Assembly: GCA_000996695.1 (NCBI GenBank)
Contig: LCAT01000003.1
Coordinates: forward strand, 1-64,000
Direction of reading: 5' to 3'
From: a candidate division TM6 bacterium GW2011_GWE2_41_16
GTDB lineage: Bacteria > Babelota > Babeliae > Babelales > Babelaceae
Length of the DNA: 64,000 nucleotides
The notes under the pieces were generated by a model that saw only the letters and a program-made list of their open reading frames with translations, did no database searches and was not told the DNA's origin. Position numbers and translations under genes: made by a program. Shown here in pieces: positions 33,665-42,205 of the stretch. Numbering within the stretch: the stretch's first letter is position 1; the number at the start of each line of letters is the position of its first letter.

Positions 33665-34687
33665 ATGAACATGCACGCCATTACGCTGGTAGAAACTCCC
33701 GGTTCATGGGACGCTCTTATGCTTCGTTGGCTGACGTCGCTTGACGTGTCACCGCGCTCACAAATAGCATACAAGAACTCGTTCATGCAATTTGTGCACT
33801 GGATTGTAAAAAACAATATCCAAGCGCCCACGCGTGAAACCGTTCTCGCCTATAAACAATGGCTGGATCTTGAAGGGTTGCGCCCGTTTACTCGAGCTCA
33901 CTATCTCGTTGCCATGCGCCGCTTTTTTAGTTGGACCGAATCGATTGGTCTATACCCTAATATTATGCAAGGTATAAAAGGAGTGCGCTGTGGAAGTAAA
34001 CACCACAATAAAGACGCGTTCACTCCCCAAAATATTTCAAAAATTCTGGGAGCAATTGATACAAAAACTGTTGCAGGTCTGCGAGACTTTGCACTTATTT
34101 TTGCACTTGCAAGTACCGGTATGCGTTTGATCGAAGTACAACGTGCAGATATTGATGATATTACCTACGACGGTTGTCCAAACGGTGAGGCATTACTCTG
34201 GATTCGAGGCAAGGGCAAAGCGGGTAAAGACGATTTCGTTGTTTTAACCACATCCGTGCTCGAAAAACTCAAAGAGTATTTACTTGCGCGTAACAAACAT
34301 AGACCACCAAAAGGCCGAAAAAAGACCGGTGCTCCACGGGCGCTGGGTACTTCACGGGCACTTTTTGTTTCACTGTCTGATCGTAATTTTGGACAAAGAA
34401 TGACTATTCACTCGCTCTCGCGCATTATCAAAGCGCGACTGAGGTTTGCTGGTTTTGATACCAATCGTCTTACCGCCCATAGTCTGCGGCATACCTTTGG
34501 CGTGCTTGCGCTCAAAAGTGGATCATCACTGTATGATGTGCAGCTTGCGCTAAGGCACAGTTCGCCGGTTACCACAGAAATTTATTTAGGGGATATTGAG
34601 CGACAAAAGCGACGCGAAAGTGCTCCCGAGAGAGCAATTCAGTCAATATTAGAAAAATCACTTACAAACAAGGGCGAATGCCCTTGA
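33665..34687 (+). CDS. tyrosine recombinase, XerC/XerD type
   Basis: About 340 residues. The ATG at 33665 follows GAGG. The N-terminal SAM-like domain binds DNA. The catalytic domain holds the RKHRHY set: TGMRLIEV (Arg), RGKGKAGK (Lys), AHSLRHTFG (His-x-x-Arg), LRHSSPVTTEIY (His and the nucleophilic Tyr). Length suits chromosome-dimer resolution recombinases; whether it is XerC or XerD, or a mobile-element integrase, cannot be told here. Its last codons (NKGECP) are inside the first copy of the GGGC repeat at 34673. Confidence 0.88.
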   Translation: MNMHAITLVETPGSWDALMLRWLTSLDVSPRSQIAYKNSFMQFVHWIVKNNIQAPTRETVLAYKQWLDLEGLRPFTRAHYLVAMRRFFSWTESIGLYPNIMQGIKGVRCGSKHHNKDAFTPQNISKILGAIDTKTVAGLRDFALIFALASTGMRLIEVQRADIDDITYDGCPNGEALLWIRGKGKAGKDDFVVLTTSVLEKLKEYLLARNKHRPPKGRKKTGAPRALGTSRALFVSLSDRNFGQRMTIHSLSRIIKARLRFAGFDTNRLTAHSLRHTFGVLALKSGSSLYDVQLALRHSSPVTTEIYLGDIERQKRRESAPERAIQSILEKSLTNKGECP

Positions 34688-34775
34688 CCCATTAACCAAT
34701 ATCTTATTAAGGGCGAATGCCCTCCATGGCGGGAGTAGGAGCGTGTCACTTGGGCTGAAAGCTTGACCCATTAAC
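34669..34775. repeat. dispersed intergenic repeat (copy 5)
   Basis: AAGGGCGAATGCCCTTGACCCATTAA (34671-34696) and a second AAGGGCGAATGCCCT (34709-34723) follow in tandem. CCATGGCGGGAGTAGGAGCGTGTCACTTGGGC and GCTTGACCCATTAAC complete the unit. On the reverse strand it resembles the 61.2-kb copy. Confidence 0.7.
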
Positions 34776-34792
34776 TAAGATCTTCTTTTTGT

Positions 34793-35419
34793 TTATATCC
34801 AACCATTTTCTTCAAAGGTTTGGTGTGCGCGAGCAGAATATTGTTTTTCTCTTTGTTTTCGTTGTCTACGTTCTCTCATGTTTCTCATGCCCTCGTATCC
34901 TGTTATCATTGCTATATTCATCGAAGTCCACCAAAGAGCAGAGTAGCCAAGAGTCGCGCATACTGTTCTGAAATATGCGAGTGTTTGCGGAGAATGGAGA
35001 TGGAATATTTTACCAGACAACCAAAAAGAAGAAGTAAGTGCACATACGACTAAACTGGAAAGTGCAGGCAAAGCCATGAAAGCATTAACGATATCTTTGC
35101 GAGGCATCATTAATTTTTCGTACAAGATGGTTCCATGCGGCACTGAAAGGGTTATTTCTTTTTCAAGTTTTTCAGAAAAATGTGCCCCAATAACTCCCAT
35201 TGTCAGACCAACGAAAATCGGTAGTACGCACGGTTTGTTCATAACTTTTACTGCATGTTTCAATACGGGTTTGCTGAGAAGAACGTGCCATGCGCTTTGC
35301 ACAGCAGCAAAAGATGTTTTGTTGCACATAACCATGCCCGAGGCTTGAGAATTGAACAGGGAAAGATTTGTACATACTAGCGCGAACAACACTGTTTTTT
35401 TTATTTTAGTCAACAACAT
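34793..35419 (-). CDS. membrane protein of the WW/GKxxH family, no C-terminal domain
   Basis: This 208-residue protein is last in a five-gene minus-strand operon of related proteins. A signal peptide (MLLTKIKKTVLFALVCTNLS region) is followed by a helix KPCVLPIFVGLTMGVIGAHF. The shared family core comes next: FWLSGKIFHLHSPQTLAYFR and TVCATLGYSALWWTSMNIAM, then a basic C-terminus (ERRQRKQREKQ). It is the only member ending right after a short basic tail along with the gene at 36315. Function unknown. Confidence 0.7.
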   Translation of the reverse strand: MLLTKIKKTVLFALVCTNLSLFNSQASGMVMCNKTSFAAVQSAWHVLLSKPVLKHAVKVMNKPCVLPIFVGLTMGVIGAHFSEKLEKEITLSVPHGTILYEKLMMPRKDIVNAFMALPALSSLVVCALTSSFWLSGKIFHLHSPQTLAYFRTVCATLGYSALWWTSMNIAMITGYEGMRNMRERRQRKQREKQYSARAHQTFEENGWI

Positions 35420-35440
35420 GATTTTAATTCCCTTTTTTTA

Positions 35441-36304
35441 TCAATCTATTTCAGAAGTATTATCAGAAACAACAGGCTTAGGCGTATTGTTGTTCGTTTT
35501 TTTATCTTCTTCGACTTCGATTATCTCATCTATATGATATTCTTTTTGTAATCGCGCATAAGCCTGTTGCAGTTTTTCAAACTTGAGTTTATTTATTTCT
35601 TGTTGTTTTTTACTATCACTCATATGTTTATCTGGATGATATGTTAATGAAAGTTTTCTGTATTGTTTTTTTATCACATTATTAAGAGCTATTCCGCTTA
35701 ATTTTCGATCTTCTGATGTGAGCTGAAGTACTTTAAAATCTGAGTTTTTATTCAGCTGTATTTTTTTACTTATTTTTTCACAATTCAGGTGCCAATCTGA
35801 TAGATTGAATGCAATAACAAAAAGAACCCACCAAAGAGAATTTTTTGCCATTTCGTACGAGACTTTTTTAAAAGCCATAGTTTTTTGCAGAGAATACAAA
35901 TGAAAAACTTTTCCATCGAGCCAATACAATGGAAGTATTGTGGTGCAGAAAAGACTGGAAACAACTGGAATGGGGTATACATACGTACGTGCGCAAAAAA
36001 GACCCAATCTCAATTTGTTCATTTTGTTTCCCTCGCCACCATGCTTCCAGCAATAAATGGTGGTTTGAGGATTTTCTTTTAATTCAAGATTGAGAGCTCC
36101 AAGAACTGTTCCTGCGATAAAAGCCCATTTGTATGTTTGTATAAAACTTATGCCACCATGCGCCAGTTTTTGTCCTGTCCATTGTGCTATTTGCACAATA
36201 GGTATTGAACGGCCTATCCGTGCCATACCAAAAGAGGTGTTACTATAACCAAAGGTAATCACACACACAAGATACAAGATAAAAGTTTTTCTATTTAATA
36301 TCAT
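35441..36304 (-). CDS. membrane protein with C-terminal J-domain
   Basis: This 287-residue protein has a signal peptide, two to three membrane helices and the family core YWLDGKVFHLYSLQKTMAFK then EMAKNSLWWVLFVIAF. After a linker comes a J-domain at about 205-260: IKKQYRKLSLTYHPDKHMSD carries helix II and an intact HPD motif, followed by FEKLQQAYARLQKEY (helix III). Residues 265-287 are an acidic, Thr/Asn-rich tail. A J-domain stimulates Hsp70 ATPase. If exported, the target Hsp70 would be in the host or periplasm, not the cell's own cytoplasmic DnaK. Confidence 0.8.
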   Translation of the reverse strand: MILNRKTFILYLVCVITFGYSNTSFGMARIGRSIPIVQIAQWTGQKLAHGGISFIQTYKWAFIAGTVLGALNLELKENPQTTIYCWKHGGEGNKMNKLRLGLFCARTYVYPIPVVSSLFCTTILPLYWLDGKVFHLYSLQKTMAFKKVSYEMAKNSLWWVLFVIAFNLSDWHLNCEKISKKIQLNKNSDFKVLQLTSEDRKLSGIALNNVIKKQYRKLSLTYHPDKHMSDSKKQQEINKLKFEKLQQAYARLQKEYHIDEIIEVEEDKKTNNNTPKPVVSDNTSEID

Positions 36305-36314
36305 TTTTTCTCCA

Positions 36315-36938
36315 TTAACCTTCGATACGAGCGGATTTGTTAGTCGTATCTTGGTTTTTATTTGTTGCTATTTTGCGTATTTTGTCACCCATAATCAGAG
36401 TCGCGAGCATTGTCCCCCACCATAGAGATGAATAACCCAATGTTTTGCTTGTCTTGATAAAAGAAACAAGTGCTTGTGGATCATACCAATGAAAAGTTTT
36501 GCCAAGGCTCCAATATGTTGTATGAGCAAGTGCATGGTACATGTCGCTTAAGGCGAAGATAATGAGCCAGGTTCTGGCTGTAGAAAGGGTTCTTAAAGAA
36601 TATCTTATTCCTTGACCAATATATCTATTGGCAGGACCGACAAACAAAGCAGAAAAGGGTCCAAAATTTTGTACAATTTTCTGTGTATATTTCTCATTAA
36701 TCATATGGTTAAAACGATCTGGCTGTGGATTATACAATGGCCTGGTTCCCCAGGATGACGCTCCAAGTCCCAAACCGATACATATGGGAAAAACAAATGG
36801 TTTCTTTAGAAGTTCGAGAGTCATTCTACTAAACCCATACAAGCTACGGGTTGTTTGCTCCATACCACAGGTATAACTATGTTGGAGAAAAAGCATAAGC
36901 ATTACGGACAAAGGTATTATTTTTTTGTTTATTTTCAT
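36315..36938 (-). CDS. membrane protein of the WW/GKxxH family
   Basis: This 207-residue protein has a signal peptide and a helix FVFPICIGLGLGASSW. The family core is TYWSLGKTFHWYDPQALVSF and KTSKTLGYSSLWWGTMLATL, followed by a short basic tail. It starts 2 bases after the stop of the RING-HC member upstream. No extra catalytic domain is visible. It may be the bare membrane scaffold of the family. Confidence 0.7.
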   Translation of the reverse strand: MKINKKIIPLSVMLMLFLQHSYTCGMEQTTRSLYGFSRMTLELLKKPFVFPICIGLGLGASSWGTRPLYNPQPDRFNHMINEKYTQKIVQNFGPFSALFVGPANRYIGQGIRYSLRTLSTARTWLIIFALSDMYHALAHTTYWSLGKTFHWYDPQALVSFIKTSKTLGYSSLWWGTMLATLIMGDKIRKIATNKNQDTTNKSARIEG

Positions 36939-36940
36939 AA

Positions 36941-37825
36941 TTACTCCTGCGCTGGTCCTGCTGGCAAAGTAAGAGCTTCTCTTAATGCCTCGCGACCAAA
37001 TTCTTCAGCCGTTGTTGTTGCAAAAGGTCTTTGCCAAGTTCCGCGACAAGTTGGACATGATGGCAATAGCCCCGGAGTTTTTTGTTGTTGTGTAAACCAA
37101 CCATGGATACAATCTGTACAGAATATATGTCCGCATTTAAGCTTTACGACCGATTTATTCTTTTCATTTAATGGTCCTGTGCAAATGGCGCAAGCATTTC
37201 CTTGGTCTTGTTTTTCTTTAGTTGTTGGTTGATGCGTTTTAAGTACTGTTTCAAAAGCCTTTTTTTCTCGTGCTTTGTGCCATTTTTCCTGAATTTTTTC
37301 TGTTACCGGAAAAACTATGTTTGCTGCTGCATATTTTGTTGCAAGCATGGTACCCTCTGCCGCAATCATTGAGCCTAGCATGATGGTCCACCAGACTGCA
37401 GAGTATGCAATTGCTTTACTTGCGCCTTTAAAATGCATCTGAGCTTCGAGCGGGTACATGTGCAGTTTTTTGCCTGCTATACAAAAAGCTGACATTAAAA
37501 GAGAAAAACCTACGTGCCCGGCTATTATGCTCCAGACATATTTCTTTATGGTGTGATAATCGTATCGATTATATCGGTGAAATGAATTTTGCATCTCTAT
37601 TTGGCTGAGGCCTGATAATCCTACAACAGCGCCTATGACGATAGGAATCATAAATGGTTTATTCATGACACGCAGCATGCGTATACCAACGGCCGAGCGA
37701 GCTACCTTGCTCATTAACCCAAGACTGTGTGCAACCGGTCGTTGGTGTACCATAGCATATGCTGGTACGCCTTGGAGAGCTGTAAGTAATGTACAAACTA
37801 CAAAAAAATTACATTTTTTAAACAT
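36941..37825 (-). CDS. membrane protein with C-terminal RING-HC finger
   Basis: This 294-residue protein has a signal peptide and the helix KPFMIPIVIGAVVGLSGL. The family core is CIAGKKLHMYPLEAQMHFK with SKAIAYSAVWWTIMLGS. A charged helical linker follows. The RING at about 215-265 has C-x2-C (ACAICTG), then LKCGHIFCTDC, and SCPTCRG. Cys/His order is C3HC4, the RING-HC type. RING fingers recruit ubiquitin-charged E2 enzymes; bacteria lack ubiquitin, so a eukaryotic host is the obvious setting. Interaction is inferred. Confidence 0.82.
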   Translation of the reverse strand: MFKKCNFFVVCTLLTALQGVPAYAMVHQRPVAHSLGLMSKVARSAVGIRMLRVMNKPFMIPIVIGAVVGLSGLSQIEMQNSFHRYNRYDYHTIKKYVWSIIAGHVGFSLLMSAFCIAGKKLHMYPLEAQMHFKGASKAIAYSAVWWTIMLGSMIAAEGTMLATKYAAANIVFPVTEKIQEKWHKAREKKAFETVLKTHQPTTKEKQDQGNACAICTGPLNEKNKSVVKLKCGHIFCTDCIHGWFTQQQKTPGLLPSCPTCRGTWQRPFATTTAEEFGREALREALTLPAGPAQE

Positions 37826-37855
37826 GATAAATTCACCTTATATTTTCTATGTTAT

Positions 37856-38701
37856 TTAAAAATACATATTATGATGTTGTTTGCACACAGGACATATGCC
37901 GTACATATGACTATTTTTTATGCACTCTGTGTGAAAACTATGCCCGCAGGGAAGTCGCACAGGAAGGCCCAAGAGTTCTCTAGCTCCACCATCGAGGTCG
38001 ATGTCTGTATTTGCAAGATTTTCAGCGCAAATAGGACACGTGGGAATTACTTCTGCTTGAGCTCTTTGCCTTCTTCTTTCTTGTTCCGCCAATTTTTGCT
38101 GAGCCAATATTCGTTTTTGTTGTGCTATTTTTGCTTGAGTTCTTTTTTTTCTATAAAAATCGGCCACTCTTGAATGTATTTCTGGACTAATTTTTTCCCC
38201 CGCCATCGTTGCTGTTGTCATGGCTGTCCACCAGAGAGCAGAATATCCCAAAGTTTTACACACACCTTTAAAGTGGGCTTGGGCCGTTACGGGATACAAA
38301 TGCAAAAATTTGCCCAATCCCCAATAGTGTAGGGTTAACAGTGCAATGCTACCTTCACATAGAGCCAAAACAGCAGGTACTACGGGAATGCTCGGTCCAC
38401 GATGATGATGAAGACTGACAAACATTTTATTGCTCAAACCTGACAGCCCAATAACGGCACCAATGCACAGAGGCAATGCGAATGGCTTGACAAGGAATGT
38501 GCCCATATGCTGACCAAATCTCGATTGAGTTAAAAATAAAACGGCGCTGGCAATATTTTTCTTTACCGTTTTATCGGTTGCAACATTTATCGCCAATGAA
38601 ATTGCCGAAGGTGTCATGGTTGTCATCGGTTTGACTAAGCTCACCTGGCACCCGAGTACGACAACTAACAAACATGTGAACATTTTTTTGCAAAACAACA
38701 T
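37856..38701 (-). CDS. membrane protein with C-terminal RING-H2 finger
   Basis: This 281-residue protein is first in the five-gene operon. It has a signal peptide, then KPFALPLCIGAVIGLSGLSN. The core is HYWGLGKFLHLYPVTAQAHF and GVCKTLGYSALWWTAMTTAT. A long Arg/Gln-rich coiled linker (about 180-225) leads to the RING: TCPICAENL, LPCGHSFHTEC, GICPVCKQH. The C-x2-C...C-x-H-x2-H-x2-C...C-x2-C order is RING-H2. The protein ends at MYF. Promoter should lie upstream of 38701. Confidence 0.82.
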   Translation of the reverse strand: MLFCKKMFTCLLVVVLGCQVSLVKPMTTMTPSAISLAINVATDKTVKKNIASAVLFLTQSRFGQHMGTFLVKPFALPLCIGAVIGLSGLSNKMFVSLHHHRGPSIPVVPAVLALCEGSIALLTLHYWGLGKFLHLYPVTAQAHFKGVCKTLGYSALWWTAMTTATMAGEKISPEIHSRVADFYRKKRTQAKIAQQKRILAQQKLAEQERRRQRAQAEVIPTCPICAENLANTDIDLDGGARELLGLPVRLPCGHSFHTECIKNSHMYGICPVCKQHHNMYF

Positions 38702-38778
38702 GATTTTTTCCTATAAAATTTTTGTTCTTATTTTTCTAATAGTAACAAAATATGTCTTTTTTGCAACAATTTGTTTTT

Positions 38779-38826
38779 ATAAAAAGTAAAAAAAGGATGT
38801 GCGCGCATCCTTTTTTTACTTTTTAT
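38779..38826. terminator. 21-base hairpin between genes
   Basis: Arms 38779-38799 and 38806-38826 pair perfectly with a 6-base loop (GGATG end). It lies between the gene ending at 38849 and the start of the operon at 38701. It probably terminates the exported paralogue gene upstream. Confidence 0.75.
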
Positions 38827-38848
38827 TTTACTTGATCAAATGGCGCTA

Positions 38849-40231
38849 TTAAGCTATATCAACTTGTTTTTTAATGCCGTTTTCAAGTTGCTTTACCTCA
38901 GCATTAAAATTTCTCAAAGCTTGCACAACAAGGTCTTGTTGTGTTTTTTGTGCCCACAATTCATCAACAATTTTTTGCAATTTTATCTGATAGTCTTTGT
39001 AAATAGCTGGTGGAATAAAGTGATATTTATACATAATAATGCCACTATTGGGATCTTGTAGACCATTAGTAAGCAAGCGAGCCTGAATTTCATTGTCTTT
39101 GCCCATAAGTAAGGCTGGTGCTTTGGTATACTGGTCAATCCATGTTGAGGTTTTAAAACCGTCATGTTCTATGGACTCTTTCATCACTTGATAAAAGTAA
39201 TTTGTATCTTTTTCCCGCATCATTTGATCACTAAGTAGTGCTCTTGCACTTTTTATGCGTTCAAACGGTGTTTGAAAATTCTTTTGTTTGGCATCATCTT
39301 TTTTGATAATCTCTGCCATTTGATTAATCGTGTAAATGATCTGTTCTTGGCGTGGAATACCTTGTCTCCATGCTATGTAACTCATATCATCGACCAAAAG
39401 TTTGGGGATACAAATTTGTAAAAGAACTTCCTGGTCAGATGCGTGGTCTAACTTAGTCGCAAGTTCACTACATAATGGCTTAATGTGATTCATAAGTTCT
39501 GGTGTGATACCAAATGCTTTTGATATTTGCTCATAAGCCCAGTCTCCAGGTAGTTCATGTGACTGCGCCTTATCTAAATATGATAATGTAGCTTCGCCGT
39601 CAGTTCCGGTATTGCCTGTTGGCACAAGATTGGCCGAGATTAACAGCGCTTTAGTTTCTGTAATATTATCGTTGATAAGACCTTTTTCTTCGAAATATTT
39701 TTTTAACAATTCTTTCGCAGTTCCTTTTTCAATAGGCGCGTAGCGTAAAAACGTAAAAGTTTGATTTTTTAGTGGGCCATATTTTTTTTCATACAAAAGT
39801 TTGTACAAGTCTTGTGGTACCATCCATGCTTTTGTATAACCATGGTAGAAAAAATATGTTTCCGGGTGCATCTGCTCACGAGCTATGCACTCTCGAAACA
39901 TATTTTCATAACGATCATTCCAATAAGGCTTGCACTGGCATTCTTTATCATTCTTTTGACACTTTGGTTTGCAATAATTTTCATCAAGCTTTTTTACATT
40001 TCCTGTGTTACTAAACCACGCTTGAGTTTGGGTATAGGTGTTTTGGGCCGAATTTATGACTTTTCCTATTTGTGACAATGCAACCTGGGAAAGTGGATTT
40101 GGAGCTACAGGAGAAGTTGGTTTTGCAACTGGTGCTTTGTCGGCTGTCAAAGCTAAAGACTCAAAACATAACAAACTAAAAAGTAGCATGGCTACGATTG
40201 AACAAAATCGACAAAAATTTTTAGTACACAT
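38849..40231 (-). CDS. large exported protein, paralogue 1
   Basis: About 460 residues. The ATG at 40231 follows AAAGGAG. The signal peptide (CRFCSIVAMLLFSLLCFESLA region) cleaves near residue 28. A Pro/Ala linker follows. A Cys cluster is at about 75-95 (YCKPKCQKNDKECQC). The long helical and mixed body includes WMVPQDLYKLLYEKKYGPLK, IPRQEQIIYTINQMAEI and, near the C-terminus, a block identical to the next gene over 47 residues (DGFKTSTWIDQYTKAPALLM onward to IIMYKY). The C-terminal 60 residues are a coiled coil absent from the neighbour. Family is unknown; not a recognised enzyme. Confidence 0.7.
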   Translation of the reverse strand: MCTKNFCRFCSIVAMLLFSLLCFESLALTADKAPVAKPTSPVAPNPLSQVALSQIGKVINSAQNTYTQTQAWFSNTGNVKKLDENYCKPKCQKNDKECQCKPYWNDRYENMFRECIAREQMHPETYFFYHGYTKAWMVPQDLYKLLYEKKYGPLKNQTFTFLRYAPIEKGTAKELLKKYFEEKGLINDNITETKALLISANLVPTGNTGTDGEATLSYLDKAQSHELPGDWAYEQISKAFGITPELMNHIKPLCSELATKLDHASDQEVLLQICIPKLLVDDMSYIAWRQGIPRQEQIIYTINQMAEIIKKDDAKQKNFQTPFERIKSARALLSDQMMREKDTNYFYQVMKESIEHDGFKTSTWIDQYTKAPALLMGKDNEIQARLLTNGLQDPNSGIIMYKYHFIPPAIYKDYQIKLQKIVDELWAQKTQQDLVVQALRNFNAEVKQLENGIKKQVDIA

Positions 40232-40262
40232 ATATATACTCCTTTTAATGTATATAATTTGG

Positions 40263-41594
40263 TTATTGCTTTGTTCCATTGGCAGTAGTTTTTACTGCTC
40301 GCATCTTCCAAAGTTCCTCTGCGATTGCCTGTAATTTTGTTCGGTATGTTTGGTATACCGCTGGTGATATAAAATAATATTTGTACATAATAATGCCGCT
40401 ATTTGGATCTTGTAAACCATTGGTAAGCAATCGTGCCTGAATTTCGTTGTCCTTGCCCATGAGTAAGGCTGGTGCTTTGGTGTACTGATCAATCCATGTA
40501 GATGTTTTAAAACCATCATTTTCTATGGCTTGTTTTATGGTGCGATAAAAAGAGTTATTTTCTTGTTCCTTGACCATTGCTTCGCTAAGCATTGCTGATG
40601 CTTTTTTTATACGCTCAAATGGCTTTAGATAATTTTCTTTTTTAACATTATTTTTTTTGATAACATCAGCCATTTGATTGATGGTGGACACAATTTGATC
40701 GTGACGTGGAATACCGTGTCTCCATGAAATGTAAGAGATTTCATCAACTATATTTTTAGGGATGCAAATTTGAAGTAAAACTTCTCGGGGTGAACTTGAG
40801 CCGAGCATTTTTGCTAAATCATTCAATCGTGTTTCAAAATTTTTTAGACGGTCTAAGGGAATATCGAATTGTTTTGCTATAGCAGCATAAGCCCATGCTC
40901 CAGGAACTTCGTGTGACATTGCCTGATCGACATAAGACAGCGTAGCTTCACCTGGTGTTCCCGCATTCCCTGTTGGAAATACATTAACTGAAAGTAAAGG
41001 TATCTTGTTTTGCTCTTCAGTATCATCCACAATACCTTTTGTTTTGAGGTACTCGTTCAAGAATTCTTTAGCCGTCTGTTTTTTGAGCGGCTCAAACCGT
41101 AAAAAAACAAAATGTGGATTTTTGAGCGGACCGTATTTCTTTTCGTATAAAAATTTGTACAGATCTTGTGGTACCAGCCATACCTTATTAAATGCATGAT
41201 AAAAACAGTACATACCAGCATGTGCGTGTTCTTGTACTATGCATTGTCGCAATAATTTTTCATACCGTTCTTTCCAATAGGGCTTGCATGCGCATGATTT
41301 GTTAGTCTTTGGGCATTTTGGTTCACAATAGCTTTCATCAAGTTTTTTTACATTTTCTTTGTTACTAAACCAGGCTTGGGTTTGGGTATAGGTGTTTTGG
41401 GCTGATTCCATAACATTTTTAAATTGTAATAACGCAACCTCTGAAAGCGAATTTGGTGCAACAGGTGCGTTTGTTGTAGGGGCACTGGTCTTATCAGAAA
41501 CGAGCGCTAAAGAAACGAATGATAAAAAACTAAAAAAAAACATTGTACTCAATAGAGTGATTGAACAAAATAGTTGAATCGTTTTTTTTGACAC
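40263..41594 (-). CDS. large exported protein, paralogue 2
   Basis: About 443 residues. GTG at 41594 is the chosen start: AAGGGGA lies 8 bases upstream, and MSKKTIQLF then starts a signal peptide. It matches paralogue 1 along its length: Cys cluster YCEPKCPKTNKSCAC, VPQDLYKFLYEKKYGPLKNP, IPRHDQIVSTINQMADV, and the identical C-terminal block. The DNA of that block differs at many third positions, so identity reflects selection rather than recent copying. It lacks the final coiled coil of paralogue 1. Tandem arrangement, 31 bases apart. Confidence 0.7.
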   Translation of the reverse strand: MSKKTIQLFCSITLLSTMFFFSFLSFVSLALVSDKTSAPTTNAPVAPNSLSEVALLQFKNVMESAQNTYTQTQAWFSNKENVKKLDESYCEPKCPKTNKSCACKPYWKERYEKLLRQCIVQEHAHAGMYCFYHAFNKVWLVPQDLYKFLYEKKYGPLKNPHFVFLRFEPLKKQTAKEFLNEYLKTKGIVDDTEEQNKIPLLSVNVFPTGNAGTPGEATLSYVDQAMSHEVPGAWAYAAIAKQFDIPLDRLKNFETRLNDLAKMLGSSSPREVLLQICIPKNIVDEISYISWRHGIPRHDQIVSTINQMADVIKKNNVKKENYLKPFERIKKASAMLSEAMVKEQENNSFYRTIKQAIENDGFKTSTWIDQYTKAPALLMGKDNEIQARLLTNGLQDPNSGIIMYKYYFISPAVYQTYRTKLQAIAEELWKMRAVKTTANGTKQ

Positions 41595-41767
41595 AATGCA
41601 TCCCCTTATCAAACAAAACAGATATGTTTCTTCATAATCACTAAAACTTTACTGTGTATGCAATATATTTTTATAGATACCTCAATCTCGTGAAACCCTT
41701 ATAAACTCTTGAGTTAACGGCGTGAAACTGAAGTAGCCTATGAGCGAGCGCGCCTTAACATCATGGA

Positions 41768-42061
41768 TTGTTTTCCCAAGCTTGGCGTGTCCTTGAAAAA
41801 TTCAGATGGGCGATCGACTGTACCATTGTCCAAATCAGTTATCGGGTGGGCAACAACAATGAACCGATGATTATATTTGCTGATGAGCCCACGGGTAACT
41901 TGGACTCGCAGACCGGTGCTACCGTTATGGAGATTTTTAAAACATTGCATGGCATGGACGTAACCATTGTTATTGTCACCCATGACCGCGAAATCGCACA
42001 ACAAACAGAGCGAATGGTTTTCATGAAAGATGGGCGAATTGTTGAGGATAGAAAAAATTAA
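41768..42061 (+). pseudogene. LolD/MacB-type ABC ATPase remnant
   Basis: The frame encodes Walker B and D-loop (MIIFADEPTGNLDSQTG) and the H-loop (VTHDREIAQQTERMVFMKDG), typical of LolD/MacB ATPases, but has no Walker A. The ABC signature QLSGGQQQ is present in another frame at 41836-41859, directly followed by TGA. The usual RVAIARAL segment between signature and Walker B is missing, so a deletion plus frameshift broke the gene. It is not expected to be functional. Confidence 0.8.
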
Positions 42062-42064
42062 AAG

Positions 42065-42089
42065 AGGGAGGACCCCAAGGGTCCTCCCT
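42065..42089 (+). terminator. terminator after ABC remnant
   Basis: AGGGAGGACCC and GGGTCCTCCCT form an 11-base perfect stem with loop CAA, just after the ABC remnant stop. The old gene seems to have kept its terminator. Confidence 0.8.
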
Positions 42090-42162
42090 ATAAAAACTAA
42101 TCAATTAGTTACAAAATAATTTTAAAATCATCGCCAGCGTTTTGCTCATACCCGGTCCGAAG

Positions 42163-42182
42163 CTGCGGCTTAAAAGCCGCAG
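42163..42182 (-). terminator. terminator of the exported gene at 42206
   Basis: CTGCGGCTT pairs with AAGCCGCAG (loop AA). The core GCGGCTT/AAGCCGC is used again at 51197-51214. It lies 24 bases after the stop of the minus-strand gene. Confidence 0.6.
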
Positions 42183-42205
42183 GTATTCACTTAATTACAA
42201 CTGAT

